Assembly (NCBI RefSeq): GCF_011759605.1
Contig: NZ_JAAOYX010000001.1
Span: 620,001-684,000, forward strand
DNA from: Luteibacter sp. SG786
GTDB taxonomy: Bacteria > Pseudomonadota > Gammaproteobacteria > Xanthomonadales > Rhodanobacteraceae
Reading direction: 5' to 3'
Length of the DNA: 64,000 nucleotides
The notes beneath the pieces are model-generated. The model ran no database searches. It saw nothing but the letters and a program-made list of their open reading frames with translations, and was not told the origin of the DNA. Shown piece after piece: positions 40,001 to 48,046 of this stretch. The position numbers were made by a program, and so were the translations under genes. Every line of letters begins with the position of its first letter. Positions within the stretch are counted from its first letter, which is position 1.

Positions 40001-43000
40001 GTGCAGGCGGGCATCGACGGCGTAGGCGGTGTCGGCAATGTGATGCTCGACATCCGCAACCTGGTCGGACAGGGCAGCATTGTCGCCAACAATACGCTGG
40101 GCATGCACCTGGTGGGCGACTACATCCAGGCCGCCGGTTCCAGCATCAAGGCCAACGGCGGCTTCAGCCTCGCCGTGGACGGCCAGTTCGTCAACAACGG
40201 CAGCATCCAGGCCGTGAACGGCCTGACGATCAGCGCCGCGAACATCACCAACAACGCTGGCGCGCTGCTCAACTCCGCCAACACGCAGCTCAACACTGGC
40301 GGCACGATCACCAACGCCGGCAGCATCCAGGGCAACACCGTAGGCATGAATGCCGGTGTGGTGAACAACACCGGCAGCATCATGGGCGGCAATGTCACCA
40401 TCCAGGCCGGCACGGTGATCAACGGTGCCGACTTCGGTCAGGCAACGGGCAACGCGGCGTACCAGAGCGGCACCATCGCCGCGACGGGCAGTGTGGACAT
40501 CTACACGAACTACCTGCTCAACCGCGACGCGCAGATTTTCAGCCTGGGCAACATCAACGTGGCGGGCGCGGGGCGCAACGGCCAGGGCCTGTTCGCCACC
40601 CGCGCCGGGCAGATCGATAACATCTCCGGATCGATCCAGGCGCAGGGCAGCATCCTGCTGGCGGCGAACCAGATCAACAACGTACGCCGCGTGTTGAACA
40701 CGACCGATCGCGTGCTGTCGGCGGAAGAATCGGCTGCCTCGCAGCCGCTGCCGCGGTCGGATTACAAGTACACGATGAACAAGGTGCAGGAGTACGAGAC
40801 CTACACCGAGTACCACACCATCCAGGAGACCGTGGTCAACGCCGCCAGCGCGCAGTCGCAGATCCTCGCGGGCGGCAACATCGCGCTTTATGGCTCGGTG
40901 AAGAACAATACGTCGACGATTGCGGCCAACGGTGCGTTCTGGGTAAACATCCAGGGCGCGGGCGGCGGCACGGGCATGGTCTTCGGCAATGAAAACGTTG
41001 CCAACGAGTCGCTCGCCGCCGGCCGCACCATCCAGCAGGTGGCGGTGACCCATCACATGGGCTGCGGTTGGCAGCAGAGCATGTGCGATATCGAAAACGA
41101 AAAGGAGTACTACACCTACCGCCCCAATACCGACCCCTCGACATACCTGCACGACAACTACACCGCTCTCGGCGCGGTGATGACCGGTGCGGGCGGTGTG
41201 AGCATCAGCGGGCAGAGCGTTTCGAACGGCGGTGTCACGCCGGATGGCCGTTCGGTCGGCAATACGCGCCTCGATCCAAATGCGCAGGCCATCGGCCTCG
41301 CCTCAGTGAACAAGGGCAACGCACAGGGTGCGGCTGGCCTTCCGGTGGGCGCGCAGGTCGATCCGGCGACGGGCCACGCGCCGCAGGTGCTTGGCGGCGC
41401 AGGGCAGCCCTTGGCGGGCGTGATCCTGCCCACGGGTGGTATCTACAGCGTTCGCGGCAGCGGCGGCGGCGAGAGCGTGTCCGTGGGTGGGCCTGGAGCC
41501 GGTGGCGAACTCACTGCCGCCTCGGGTGCCGAGCGCAGCGCGGTGGACGGCGCCGGCGCGGATTCGTTGTCGGCGCTGGCGAAGGGGGCTTCCGCGCGTG
41601 GCGTTGGCCTGATGGGTAATGCATACCTGACGGCCCTGCTCGGCCATCCGCCGAGCGGCAACTACCTGATCGAGACCAACTCCCGCTTCGTCGACTACAG
41701 CCAGTTCATCAGCAGCGATTACCTGCTCGACCAGCTCGGCCTCGACCCCGCGCGCACGATGATGCGTCTGGGCGACGGCTTCTACGAACAGCAGCTGGTG
41801 ACCCAGCAGGTAACGCAGCTTACCGGCCGCACCTACCTCGCCGATTACTCCAGCGGTCTGGAGGAATACCAGGCGCTGATGAGCAACGCCACGCACGTGG
41901 CCCAGGCCATGAACCTGAGCGTGGGTGTGGCCCTCACGGCGGAGCAGGTCAGTGCACTCACCCAGGATATCGTCTGGATGGTGCAGCAGAACGTGGACGG
42001 CCACGAGGTGCTCGTGCCGGTGGTGTACCTGGCCAGCGGCAACCTCGGCCTCACGTCGCAGGGTGCGGTGATCGCAGGCTCGAGCGTGAGCATCGATGCC
42101 TCGGGCAAGCTGTTGAACGACGGCCTGATCCGCGGCGAGAACAGCACCCTGCTGACGGCGCAGGACCTGCTCAACAGCGGACGCATCTCCAGCGGCGGCC
42201 TCACCGCCATCAGCGCGACCGGCAATATCACCAACATCAACGGCCGCATCGACGGCGCGGGTGTCAGCCTGATCGCCGGCGGGGATATCCGCTCCGAGAA
42301 CGTGGGCGGCCTCATCGGCCGTGGTATGGAGGGGGCAAGCATCACCGCCACCCAAGGCTTGCAGATCAGCGCCGGCAATAACCTGTCGCTCGACCACACC
42401 AAGGTCGCGGCGGGCGGCGATGCGCTGCTGACGGCAGGCCACGACCTGACCCTGAGCGGGCAGGGCGTGTCGGCAGGCGGCAGTCTGGCCCTCGCGGCCG
42501 GGAACAACCTGTCCATCACGTCCAGCGTCACCACGACGCACCCGTACGCCTGGAGCAAGACGCTGACGGGCACGCAGGTCGACGGTCTCACGCTCAGTGC
42601 GGGCAAGGATCTTTCCCTGGTCGCCGGCAACGACATGAGCCTGTCGGCCACCACACTGAAGGCCGGCGGAAACGCGGCGCTCCAGGCGGGCCACGACCTG
42701 ACCCTGGGCGCGGTGCAGAGCGGCACGCGCTGGACGACGCAAACCACGGCCAGCGGGATCGACGCCGGCGGCTCGCTCTCGCTTCAGGCGGGGCACGACC
42801 TCGGCGTGCAGGCCGGCGCGCTCAAAGCGGGCGGCGACATGGCGCTGCTCGCGGGCCACGACCTGTCGCTGACCGCGACCACCAACGGGACGTCGAACAA
42901 GGTCACGCACGACGTGACCACCCTCGACGCCGGCGGCAACCTCGCCGTGGCGGCCGGAAACAATGCGCTGCTGGAAGGCACGCAGATCAAGGCTGGCGGT

Positions 43001-46000
43001 ACGGCGGCACTGCAGGCGGGGAACGACCTCGACCTGACGACGGTGACGGATAGCGCTACCAGCACGAAGAGCTGGAAGGAAGGGAAGAAGCGCATTACGG
43101 AGACCACCACGGACGAGACCGTCCGAGGGGTGACGGTGGACGCCGGCACCGGTGTGCAGATCGCCGCCGGCCACGACGCGACGCTGGACGCGACCACGGT
43201 CGCGACCAAGACCGGCGACATCACCTTGGCGGCGGGGCACGACCTGACGCTGGCGGCCGAAGACGAGACGCATACGGTCGTCACGGATACGAAGAAAAAG
43301 AAGAGCGGCCTCTTCAGCAGTAAGACGACCACCACGCACGACACCAGCGAACAGACGCTGGCCGTGGGTACCTCGCTCAGTGGCGACAACATCCACATGG
43401 TGGCCGGAAACGACCTGACCGCCATGGGGGCGACCGTCCAGGCATCGGGCGGCATCGCTGTAGCGGCAGGCCACGACGTGAACCTGCTGGCCACGACAGA
43501 TACCTATAACGAGACCCACGACAAGACCGTCAAGAAGTCCGGTTTCACGCTTAATCGGGGCGGCGGCATCGTCCAGGCGGGCAAGAAGACGGTAACGAAT
43601 GACGACACCGCGCAGCACGTCGCCAATGGCACGCTGCTCAGTGGCGATTCGATCTCCGTCGCTGCGGGCCATGACGTGCTTGGCGAAGGCGCGAAGATCG
43701 CCGGCACGCACGATGTGGTGGTCGCAGCGGGTAACAACCTCAACCTGACCACGGCCGTCGACATCTATGACGACAGCCACAGCAAGACGGTCACGAAGAC
43801 AGGTTATTCGAAGAGCGGCATGAACGAGCTTTACGGGCAGGCGAAGGACAGCCGCTCCGAGAGTTCGCACCAGGTGACCCACACGGGTAGCGTCGTCGGC
43901 TCCACCGACGGACAGGTGACGTTGACGGCGGGTGGCGACCTGCACCTGACGGGCACGGACGTCATCAGCAAGACGGGTACCACGATCGTCGGCAAGAACG
44001 TCACGATCGATGCCGGCCTGGATACGCTGGATACGACGCAGTCGCAGAAACACAGCGAAGGTGGCATTACCGGTGGTCTGGGCGGGGCCGCCTATGAGTT
44101 TGCCATGGGCGCTCGAGACTCGGTAAAGCAGGCCAGCAGCAGCGACGATGATCGGTTGAAGGCGCTCTATGCCGCGAAGGCCGCCTATCAGGTGCACGAT
44201 GCCGTTGCTGCAACGGGCGACTTCAGCAGTGTGACCGACGCCCAGAGTGCAGCGGGAGCCGCGGGCATCAACATCCAGGTCGGGATTGGAGGAAGTAGCG
44301 CGAGCAGCAAGACCACGACGCATGACAGTACGTCGTACGGCGGCCACATCACCAGCGGTGGCAACGTCACCATCGGCGCAACGGGTGGCGACCTGACCAT
44401 CATCGGCGGCGAGGTTACGGGCAAGAACGTTGCCCTGGCCGCGACGCATGACATCAACCTGCTCAGTCAGTCCGAGGAGCACAGTCTCAAGAACGACTCG
44501 AAGAATGCCGCAGGCAGCATCGGTGTTAGCTTCGGTTCCGATGGCTTCGGTATCTACGCGTCGGCCAGCGTCGGCAGCGGCAAGGCTCATGGCAACGGCA
44601 GCACCCACGCTGAAACCACCATCAACGCCGGCGACAAGCTGACCATCGTCAGCGGTAACGACACGACCATCGAAGGTGCCCAGCTGAAGGGCAATCAGGT
44701 TGTCGCCGATATCGGCAACAACCTGACCATTCGCAGCGAGCAGGACACCGACGACTACGCCAGCAAGACCATGCAGGCCGGTGGCAAGCTCATGGTCGGT
44801 ATCACCCAAAGCGGCATGGTGAGCGGTAGTGCCTACTACGCGGCCAGCAAGGTCGACAGTCACTACAACAGCGTCAACGAGGTCAGCGGCATCAAGGCCG
44901 GCGATGGCGGCTTCCAGATCGACGTTGGGGGCACGACCCATCTGGTAGGTGGGCAGATTGCCAGCACGGCAGACGCGTCAAAGAACGTGCTCAGCACGGG
45001 CGACCTGGTCTGGGAGGACCTTCACAACGAGTCGAAGTACAACGCCAGCCAGGTGAGCTTCAGTGGCGGCAGCACCGTAGCGAGCAACGTGGCAGGTGCC
45101 ATCGGTGCTGCGATCTCGATGGCTACCCCGCAGCATGGGAATAGTAGTAGCGACACCAAGTCTGGCATTGCGGCCGGGACGATCATCGTTCGGAACGATC
45201 CGGGGAAGGATCTGAGCGGGCTCGATCGAGACCCGACGCTTGACGATGCGGCGTTGAAGAACAGCTACGACGCGAAAAAGGTTTCGGAGAAGCAGGAGCT
45301 TGGGACGCAAGCCGGCTACGTCGGAATGCGCACGGTTGGCGCTATTGCCGAGTACATGCAATACAACGCAACCACGGACGAGGAGCGGGCCGCCTGGGCC
45401 GACGGAAGTCGAAACAAGGTGATCCTCCACGGTGTCGTTGGCGCGGCGATGGCCTCGCTCGGCGGAGGTAACGCCGTCCAGGGCGCACTAGGCGCGGGAG
45501 CTGCAGAAGCCGCGTCCAAGGCTATGGCCGATTACCTGGCCACTACTGACGCTACGCCCGAAGAGAAAAAGACCTACATGGAACTTGGCGCGGCCGTGAT
45601 CGGTGGCGCCGTCGGCGGAGGACGTGGCGCCGCTGCTGCCCTGGACGGTGAAAGATATAACCGCCAGCTCCACCCAGACGAAACCGCCTGGATCAAGCAG
45701 CATGCGACCGACTTCGCGCGTCAACAGTGCAGCGGTTGCGACCCGTCGCAGGAGCAGATTGAGGCAGCGACGGCGCGACTTGGGCAGCAGGCGTCGAAGG
45801 ATGTCGACTTCATCTGGAAGAGCGTTCTCGGCTCAGGTGACGATGCTGCCGCGCAGGCGTTCCTCTCATCGACGGATGCGACGTTCACGAACGATCTGGG
45901 CAAGCAGCAAACCATGTTTACTGCTGAGCGTGGTCAGTTCTTTGCTCCTGCGCAGAATGCACCGGACGCTGATCTCGACTTCATCGGCAAGTACGTTCGC

Positions 46001-46930
46001 CCAGCTGTAACTCGTGATCTAACCGTGGGAATGGCTGAGGAATCAGGGAGGTACGCCTCCGTCATTGGAGGGGCGATTAAGGAAGACCCCTTTGGGGTAG
46101 GAAAGAATGTAGTGATCGGCTTGGGTGCTGCAATCGGAGATGTCTTTGCACATCCCATGGACGCCTATCAAGGGTTTAAGGATGGCTTTGTTTCGGGCGC
46201 TCAAAATATGGGCGAAGGCGCAGCGGTCAGTTTCAATAAGTCGCTTCAAGACAGGATGCAACTGATTTATGGGCAAGACGTCAGTGGTGCGATTCAGACG
46301 GTAACAGCTATGCAGGTAACCGCAGCCATCGGCAATGCCGTTGGTGCCGGCAAGCTCGTTGGAGCGGGAGTAAAGGTCGCCGGTAAGGCGGCCGAAGCGA
46401 CAGCGGAAAAGGTGGCTGCGTCGCTGGGGAAGGATGTCTCGAAGGAAACAATTGAAGATGCGTCGAAGCTCTTGGCATCAACAGGGGACGTCGTAACGGG
46501 TGCTGATGCTTCGGGAAGCCTTGGTGCAGGAAAGGGGACGCTAAAAGGAGAGCCCGAGCTTCCTCCGAAGAACGCGAGCCCTGACCAAGTGCGTGCAATC
46601 ACGAGGCAAAACGAAGCGGCGCAGATGCTTGCTGATTCGGGATTTGACGTGGAGCAGATCCCGAACGCCCGCAAGAGCGTAAGTCCTGATCTGAAGATCA
46701 ACGGCATCGAGGCAGATGTGGCGTCCCCCACCACTTCCAGCCCATTCTCGGTACGTCTGACCATCGAGGATAAAGTCGAAAGACAGGCAGACACCGTTGT
46801 AATTAATCTGGCAGATTCAGTCTTAGGTCCGGAGGACATTCAGAAGGTTGTAGAGGCCAACCCCGTTGAGGGGCTGAAGCGACTCTATGTTATAAAAGGT
46901 GGCAAGATCACAGTCATTGAGGGGTCATGA
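34085..46930 (+). CDS. cdiA: CdiA-like giant two-partner exoprotein with C-terminal nuclease-type toxin
   Basis: A 4281-residue exoprotein. An N-terminal signal and TPS domain (about 40-300) include NPYGITCDGCG near residue 150. A long filamentous-haemagglutinin beta-helix follows (about 300-2200). A non-repetitive Tyr-rich segment (about 2200-2650: EYETYTEYHT, YYTYRPNTDP, YLADYSSG) may be the receptor-binding/YP region. A second repeat block (about 2750-3650) is full of AGHDLTL-type units. The pretoxin begins near 3740 and includes YNRQLHPDETAWIK (about 3858). The last 115 residues (RQNEAAQMLADSGFDVEQIP, SPDLKINGIEAD, RLTIEDKVERQ, VIKGGKI) resemble CdiA_C tRNase toxins; activity is inferred. 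The 3' end is less GC-rich than the body and overlaps the immunity gene by ATGA. Confidence 0.9.
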   Translation: MTTNKAVMGRPQGDVAISAVRALALAIALATLGIPIVSWAQQVPDVAAGAHRPKMDSAANGVPVVDIVAPNAQGVSHNKYQRFDVDQRGVILNNSPGIVQTQLGGYIAGNDNLKGGPASLILNEVTSGLPSSLRGYVEVGGKAAPVVIANPYGITCDGCGVINSQRFTLTTGTPVFGGSGSLDAFRVTGGGIAVGSGGLDGSTADRTELIARAIQVNGQLWAKDLSVVAGTNDVNYADAGVRAMAADANRPTVAIDVAALGGMYAEKIRLVGTEAGVGVVSSGAIAAQAGDLTLSSAGEVRLGGTTVALGNAALDASGPVTVDGTFGTQNGNVALATRGALGVSGRVIAGGSLAVDAAGDIAMAGRLSAGGNLAVHSAQALCNTGLIYSDHAFDMRADSLRNEGTIYGLGGGNVFASGALVGIAASTLHAGGALALDAASVNSSGIVDAGGALTLSSRGDATLAGAVQGGGDVAVRAVGQLDNAATIVSGGRIDVQSARLTNASSAIVSSGGDLAVNTAGAVINQGTLYAAGGVAVNAASLAQGVAGQIYGVRSASTNIGGSLDNDGSLVGGGALAVHADDIVSHGELGTQSGDASIVAGDVTLAGTTVVGGTLDLRTAGAFRQQGQLTAGNLAVDVGSMDNAGETYARGNAQVHAAQGLTNAGKLYADGQLAVSTDGDMNNAGILHAGTDLSLHGASVDSTASIDAGRDVSVDAQALHLAGNVQGGRDVALTAVGAFDNAATVVAGRDATVRAARLTNAGALSSNHDLTLTVDGNVDGAGQLYAGHALNVDAGSLSIGAGGSLSAADTATLRLRGALNNAGSVVGAQALSVDAGSIDSTGSLGSTLGSVTLTSLGDTHLGGVVSAATGFTAHAGGNLLIDGTLTGVRLGLAADGSMTLAGSVHATGDAILEAAQAIALGGDTFADGALSAQAVSIDQSGTTHAGGDLALNASSLTTHGTLDAGNDLIVAAGTASLGGQLQAARDVRADIAGTLSQSATVIAARDAIVGAANVDGAKGSIVSAGRDLALTVSGGVTSAGLLHAANVLTLDAGSFAQTADGQVDAGKHLALNVSGALDSAGTIVGGDGLAINAGSLQSTGQIGSTAGDVSLVTTQGDLSLAGTTVSAGRLDATSAGALAQTGSLSANGATLTSTGDMTLGGDTSVNGALGLDAGRDLSNAGSVYATGTLGVRATGNLDNRGSIAAENDLSVDAAALTQDANGKLQTNGTLEVMAGSIDSKGTVAGAKDVSLSAQGALSLSGLTQAGGTLAIDTAGAFNNAGQIVASSALSVTAGSIGNTGAISTEGTLDLHTAGLLDNRGTAYAGGKATVVAGTYNQAASAELSGADDLDIDVVGAVGNAGKIVAAKSLTLKGGSVSSSGTLGTQQGDLHLQARTGDLVLGGTVASAAGLDATSAQAIRQSGELVATHLNLHADGDLETQGDITAQDAAMTSAATLTQGGTLSAHAISLDGAVVKNDGRTLSSGDLVVHGGSVDVSGVLAAGVKDDGSLDTTGDLHVSADTTLAAHGSLLVGHALDAQANTIDLSYGTQRAGGDATLVARAGNIDHTAGDLAVGGALSVQAAGTLVNHGVDGHDARMQANSLLLRAASIDNTRGNLLQTGNAALALTTAGTLDNTGGTIATNGNDLTVHGGRVVNRGGNIQLAGTGLLDVTSDQDIDNGQGTLASNGATRVTATTALANDGGLINAHGGSTISAASLSNTANGAISGATLGVTVANGLNNAGGLMQATVGDLSLTAANLSNAGGTIQSAPGAVTLGVAGALDNGNGTIAAGTLTRLTTARLTNAGTIAGGQLNVQATDTVNNTGGHLQSRGALDLRATNGLNNNGGSIEANGATTLASASISNIGGRIANASGALTQVTSGGGIDNRGGTLGGQGDVSLSGTAISNAQGGTLVAAGSMTLGTGQLDNSNGSVYAGNTFNFVNAGATASNAGGKITAGRQLNLTLASLDNSGGTVQAGIDGVGGVGNVMLDIRNLVGQGSIVANNTLGMHLVGDYIQAAGSSIKANGGFSLAVDGQFVNNGSIQAVNGLTISAANITNNAGALLNSANTQLNTGGTITNAGSIQGNTVGMNAGVVNNTGSIMGGNVTIQAGTVINGADFGQATGNAAYQSGTIAATGSVDIYTNYLLNRDAQIFSLGNINVAGAGRNGQGLFATRAGQIDNISGSIQAQGSILLAANQINNVRRVLNTTDRVLSAEESAASQPLPRSDYKYTMNKVQEYETYTEYHTIQETVVNAASAQSQILAGGNIALYGSVKNNTSTIAANGAFWVNIQGAGGGTGMVFGNENVANESLAAGRTIQQVAVTHHMGCGWQQSMCDIENEKEYYTYRPNTDPSTYLHDNYTALGAVMTGAGGVSISGQSVSNGGVTPDGRSVGNTRLDPNAQAIGLASVNKGNAQGAAGLPVGAQVDPATGHAPQVLGGAGQPLAGVILPTGGIYSVRGSGGGESVSVGGPGAGGELTAASGAERSAVDGAGADSLSALAKGASARGVGLMGNAYLTALLGHPPSGNYLIETNSRFVDYSQFISSDYLLDQLGLDPARTMMRLGDGFYEQQLVTQQVTQLTGRTYLADYSSGLEEYQALMSNATHVAQAMNLSVGVALTAEQVSALTQDIVWMVQQNVDGHEVLVPVVYLASGNLGLTSQGAVIAGSSVSIDASGKLLNDGLIRGENSTLLTAQDLLNSGRISSGGLTAISATGNITNINGRIDGAGVSLIAGGDIRSENVGGLIGRGMEGASITATQGLQISAGNNLSLDHTKVAAGGDALLTAGHDLTLSGQGVSAGGSLALAAGNNLSITSSVTTTHPYAWSKTLTGTQVDGLTLSAGKDLSLVAGNDMSLSATTLKAGGNAALQAGHDLTLGAVQSGTRWTTQTTASGIDAGGSLSLQAGHDLGVQAGALKAGGDMALLAGHDLSLTATTNGTSNKVTHDVTTLDAGGNLAVAAGNNALLEGTQIKAGGTAALQAGNDLDLTTVTDSATSTKSWKEGKKRITETTTDETVRGVTVDAGTGVQIAAGHDATLDATTVATKTGDITLAAGHDLTLAAEDETHTVVTDTKKKKSGLFSSKTTTTHDTSEQTLAVGTSLSGDNIHMVAGNDLTAMGATVQASGGIAVAAGHDVNLLATTDTYNETHDKTVKKSGFTLNRGGGIVQAGKKTVTNDDTAQHVANGTLLSGDSISVAAGHDVLGEGAKIAGTHDVVVAAGNNLNLTTAVDIYDDSHSKTVTKTGYSKSGMNELYGQAKDSRSESSHQVTHTGSVVGSTDGQVTLTAGGDLHLTGTDVISKTGTTIVGKNVTIDAGLDTLDTTQSQKHSEGGITGGLGGAAYEFAMGARDSVKQASSSDDDRLKALYAAKAAYQVHDAVAATGDFSSVTDAQSAAGAAGINIQVGIGGSSASSKTTTHDSTSYGGHITSGGNVTIGATGGDLTIIGGEVTGKNVALAATHDINLLSQSEEHSLKNDSKNAAGSIGVSFGSDGFGIYASASVGSGKAHGNGSTHAETTINAGDKLTIVSGNDTTIEGAQLKGNQVVADIGNNLTIRSEQDTDDYASKTMQAGGKLMVGITQSGMVSGSAYYAASKVDSHYNSVNEVSGIKAGDGGFQIDVGGTTHLVGGQIASTADASKNVLSTGDLVWEDLHNESKYNASQVSFSGGSTVASNVAGAIGAAISMATPQHGNSSSDTKSGIAAGTIIVRNDPGKDLSGLDRDPTLDDAALKNSYDAKKVSEKQELGTQAGYVGMRTVGAIAEYMQYNATTDEERAAWADGSRNKVILHGVVGAAMASLGGGNAVQGALGAGAAEAASKAMADYLATTDATPEEKKTYMELGAAVIGGAVGGGRGAAAALDGERYNRQLHPDETAWIKQHATDFARQQCSGCDPSQEQIEAATARLGQQASKDVDFIWKSVLGSGDDAAAQAFLSSTDATFTNDLGKQQTMFTAERGQFFAPAQNAPDADLDFIGKYVRPAVTRDLTVGMAEESGRYASVIGGAIKEDPFGVGKNVVIGLGAAIGDVFAHPMDAYQGFKDGFVSGAQNMGEGAAVSFNKSLQDRMQLIYGQDVSGAIQTVTAMQVTAAIGNAVGAGKLVGAGVKVAGKAAEATAEKVAASLGKDVSKETIEDASKLLASTGDVVTGADASGSLGAGKGTLKGEPELPPKNASPDQVRAITRQNEAAQMLADSGFDVEQIPNARKSVSPDLKINGIEADVASPTTSSPFSVRLTIEDKVERQADTVVINLADSVLGPEDIQKVVEANPVEGLKRLYVIKGGKITVIEGS

Positions 46931-47313
46931 TGTCTATTGATTTCTCGCTCGAGATAGAGGATGGAATCGACATTCCTTCATTGTTCCGGCTCGGCGAATC
47001 CTTGGGTGGTCAGATTTGCGACGCATGCGTATGGTTCGAGCAATCGGGACTGAGCCTGTTTATCGGTGACAATCGCGGCACCTCCTCTGTCGGAGCGGAG
47101 GGTCTTGCACTCACTTGGCAGGTGGGTGCGCGTTGTGTGGCTGCTATGCGTCCGAGTAGTTACGACGCCTGCTGGTACGAGCTGGAGCGATTCGTAAGAT
47201 CACTTGCTGAACATTTCAGTCAAAGATTCGTTCTTTCATTCGAATATTCCTCAATATATGCAGTAAGGGATGAGAACGGTCTGCGTTTCCTAAAATCTGG
47301 AGTTGCGATCTAA
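46927..47313 (+). CDS. cdiI: Candidate CDI immunity protein
   Basis: A 128-residue cytosolic protein with no signal peptide, starting within the cdiA stop (ATGA overlap). Immunity genes sit exactly here in CDI loci, and small size with lower GC fits. The ribosome site GAGGGG lies inside the toxin's last codons. Residues 90-128 are nearly identical to the second copy downstream, while the N-terminal half is more divergent. A second ATG directly follows the first. The family is not recognised by fold, so the role rests on position and the paralogue. Confidence 0.75.
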   Translation: MMSIDFSLEIEDGIDIPSLFRLGESLGGQICDACVWFEQSGLSLFIGDNRGTSSVGAEGLALTWQVGARCVAAMRPSSYDACWYELERFVRSLAEHFSQRFVLSFEYSSIYAVRDENGLRFLKSGVAI

Positions 47314-47437
47314 TTTTGTACCCTGGCCCTTTCCCGCTGCAGATAGCTCGGACGTCTATGTGTACGACGAGCGAGTCGGTCAGATGCGAGGTTACCCCAA
47401 TTGGCCGCCGGTTTTTGAGAATCATAGCGTTATCTAG
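47303..47437 (+). other. Short unexplained reading frame between the two immunity genes
   Basis: A TTG-started frame of 44 residues contains SSDVYVYDERVGQMRGYPNW followed by PPVFENHSVI. The aromatic, structured look is more protein-like than chance, yet there is no good start or ribosome site. It may be a remnant of a lost toxin or immunity gene. Not recognised. Confidence 0.25.
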
Positions 47438-47441
47438 ATGA

Positions 47442-47513
47442 CCAAGCGTTGGCGAAGGGCTCAAAACAGTCGTTAAAAAAGATGGCGAAATCACGCCTGT
47501 TGAGGGATTTTGA
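47442..47513 (+). pseudogene. Remnant of a second CdiA toxin C-terminus
   Basis: The frame ending at TGA 47511-47513 reads EGLKTVVKKDGEITPVEGF. It aligns along its length with the true CdiA end, EGLKRLYVIKGGKITVIEGS. A stop at 47439 and no start codon show that only the last 20 or so codons remain. The next immunity gene overlaps its stop by 4 bases (TTGA), the same arrangement as at the intact cdiA-cdiI junction. This is the signature of a displaced orphan toxin-immunity module. Confidence 0.7.
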
Positions 47514-47896
47514 TCTCGCTTCACTTCACGCTTGAAATCGAAGAAGGGGTCGCCGTCAGTTCGCTATTTCGACTTGCGGAATGTTTAGGCGGGGTCACGT
47601 GCGATGACCGCGTATGGTTCGAGACATCGGGGTCTAATTTGTACATCGAAGATGCGAGGGGTAACCCTTTTGTCGGCGCGGAGGACCCTTCGCTTATGTG
47701 GACGGTAGGCGCGCGTTGTTACGCATTCATGAGGCCAAGCACTTACGATGACGGTTGGCGGGATGTCGAGCGCTTCGTGAATTTGCTCGCCGAGCATTTC
47801 AGTCAGCGATTCGTTCTGTCTTTCGAGTATTCGTCGATCTACGCGGTGCGAGACGAGCAGGGGTTGCGCTTCTTGAAGTCTGGCCTCGCCACCTGA
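47510..47896 (+). CDS. Second (orphan) immunity protein, paralogue of CdiI
   Basis: A 128-residue protein starting at TTG 47510, overlapping the toxin remnant's stop. Its last 39 residues match the first immunity protein almost exactly (LAEHFSQRFVLSFEYSSIYA then VRDE-GLRFLKSG), but the DNA differs at many synonymous sites. So this is an old copy kept under protein-level selection, not a recent duplicate. It may protect against a toxin the cell no longer makes. GAGGGA upstream is a usable ribosome site. Confidence 0.75.
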   Translation: MISLHFTLEIEEGVAVSSLFRLAECLGGVTCDDRVWFETSGSNLYIEDARGNPFVGAEDPSLMWTVGARCYAFMRPSTYDDGWRDVERFVNLLAEHFSQRFVLSFEYSSIYAVRDEQGLRFLKSGLAT

Positions 47897-48046
47897 ATCC
47901 GGTTGAGGGAAGATTGCCCGAGTCCTTCGCATGGCGACGGTAGGGAAGTGACCTTCACCCAGAGGCCGTACCAGTGATCACTGTGAAAGTCCCGGGTTAA
48001 AGGGTTACCGGGTTGACGTCGTGTTGGACGCGGCGGTGGGCAGCGA

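Noticed and set aside
36958-41152. Very long open frames antisense to cdiA
   Set aside because: GC-rich repetitive DNA leaves long stop-free antisense frames. They are low-complexity, without ribosome sites or recognisable domains.
42400-43900. CRISPR-like regular repeats
   Set aside because: The periodicity comes from AGHDLTL-type protein repeats in the haemagglutinin region, with variable DNA and no spacer structure.
47897-47943. Third toxin-tail remnant (NPVEGRLPES)
   Set aside because: Only about nine bases (GTTGAGGGA) match the other toxin ends and no immunity frame begins there; too short to support.
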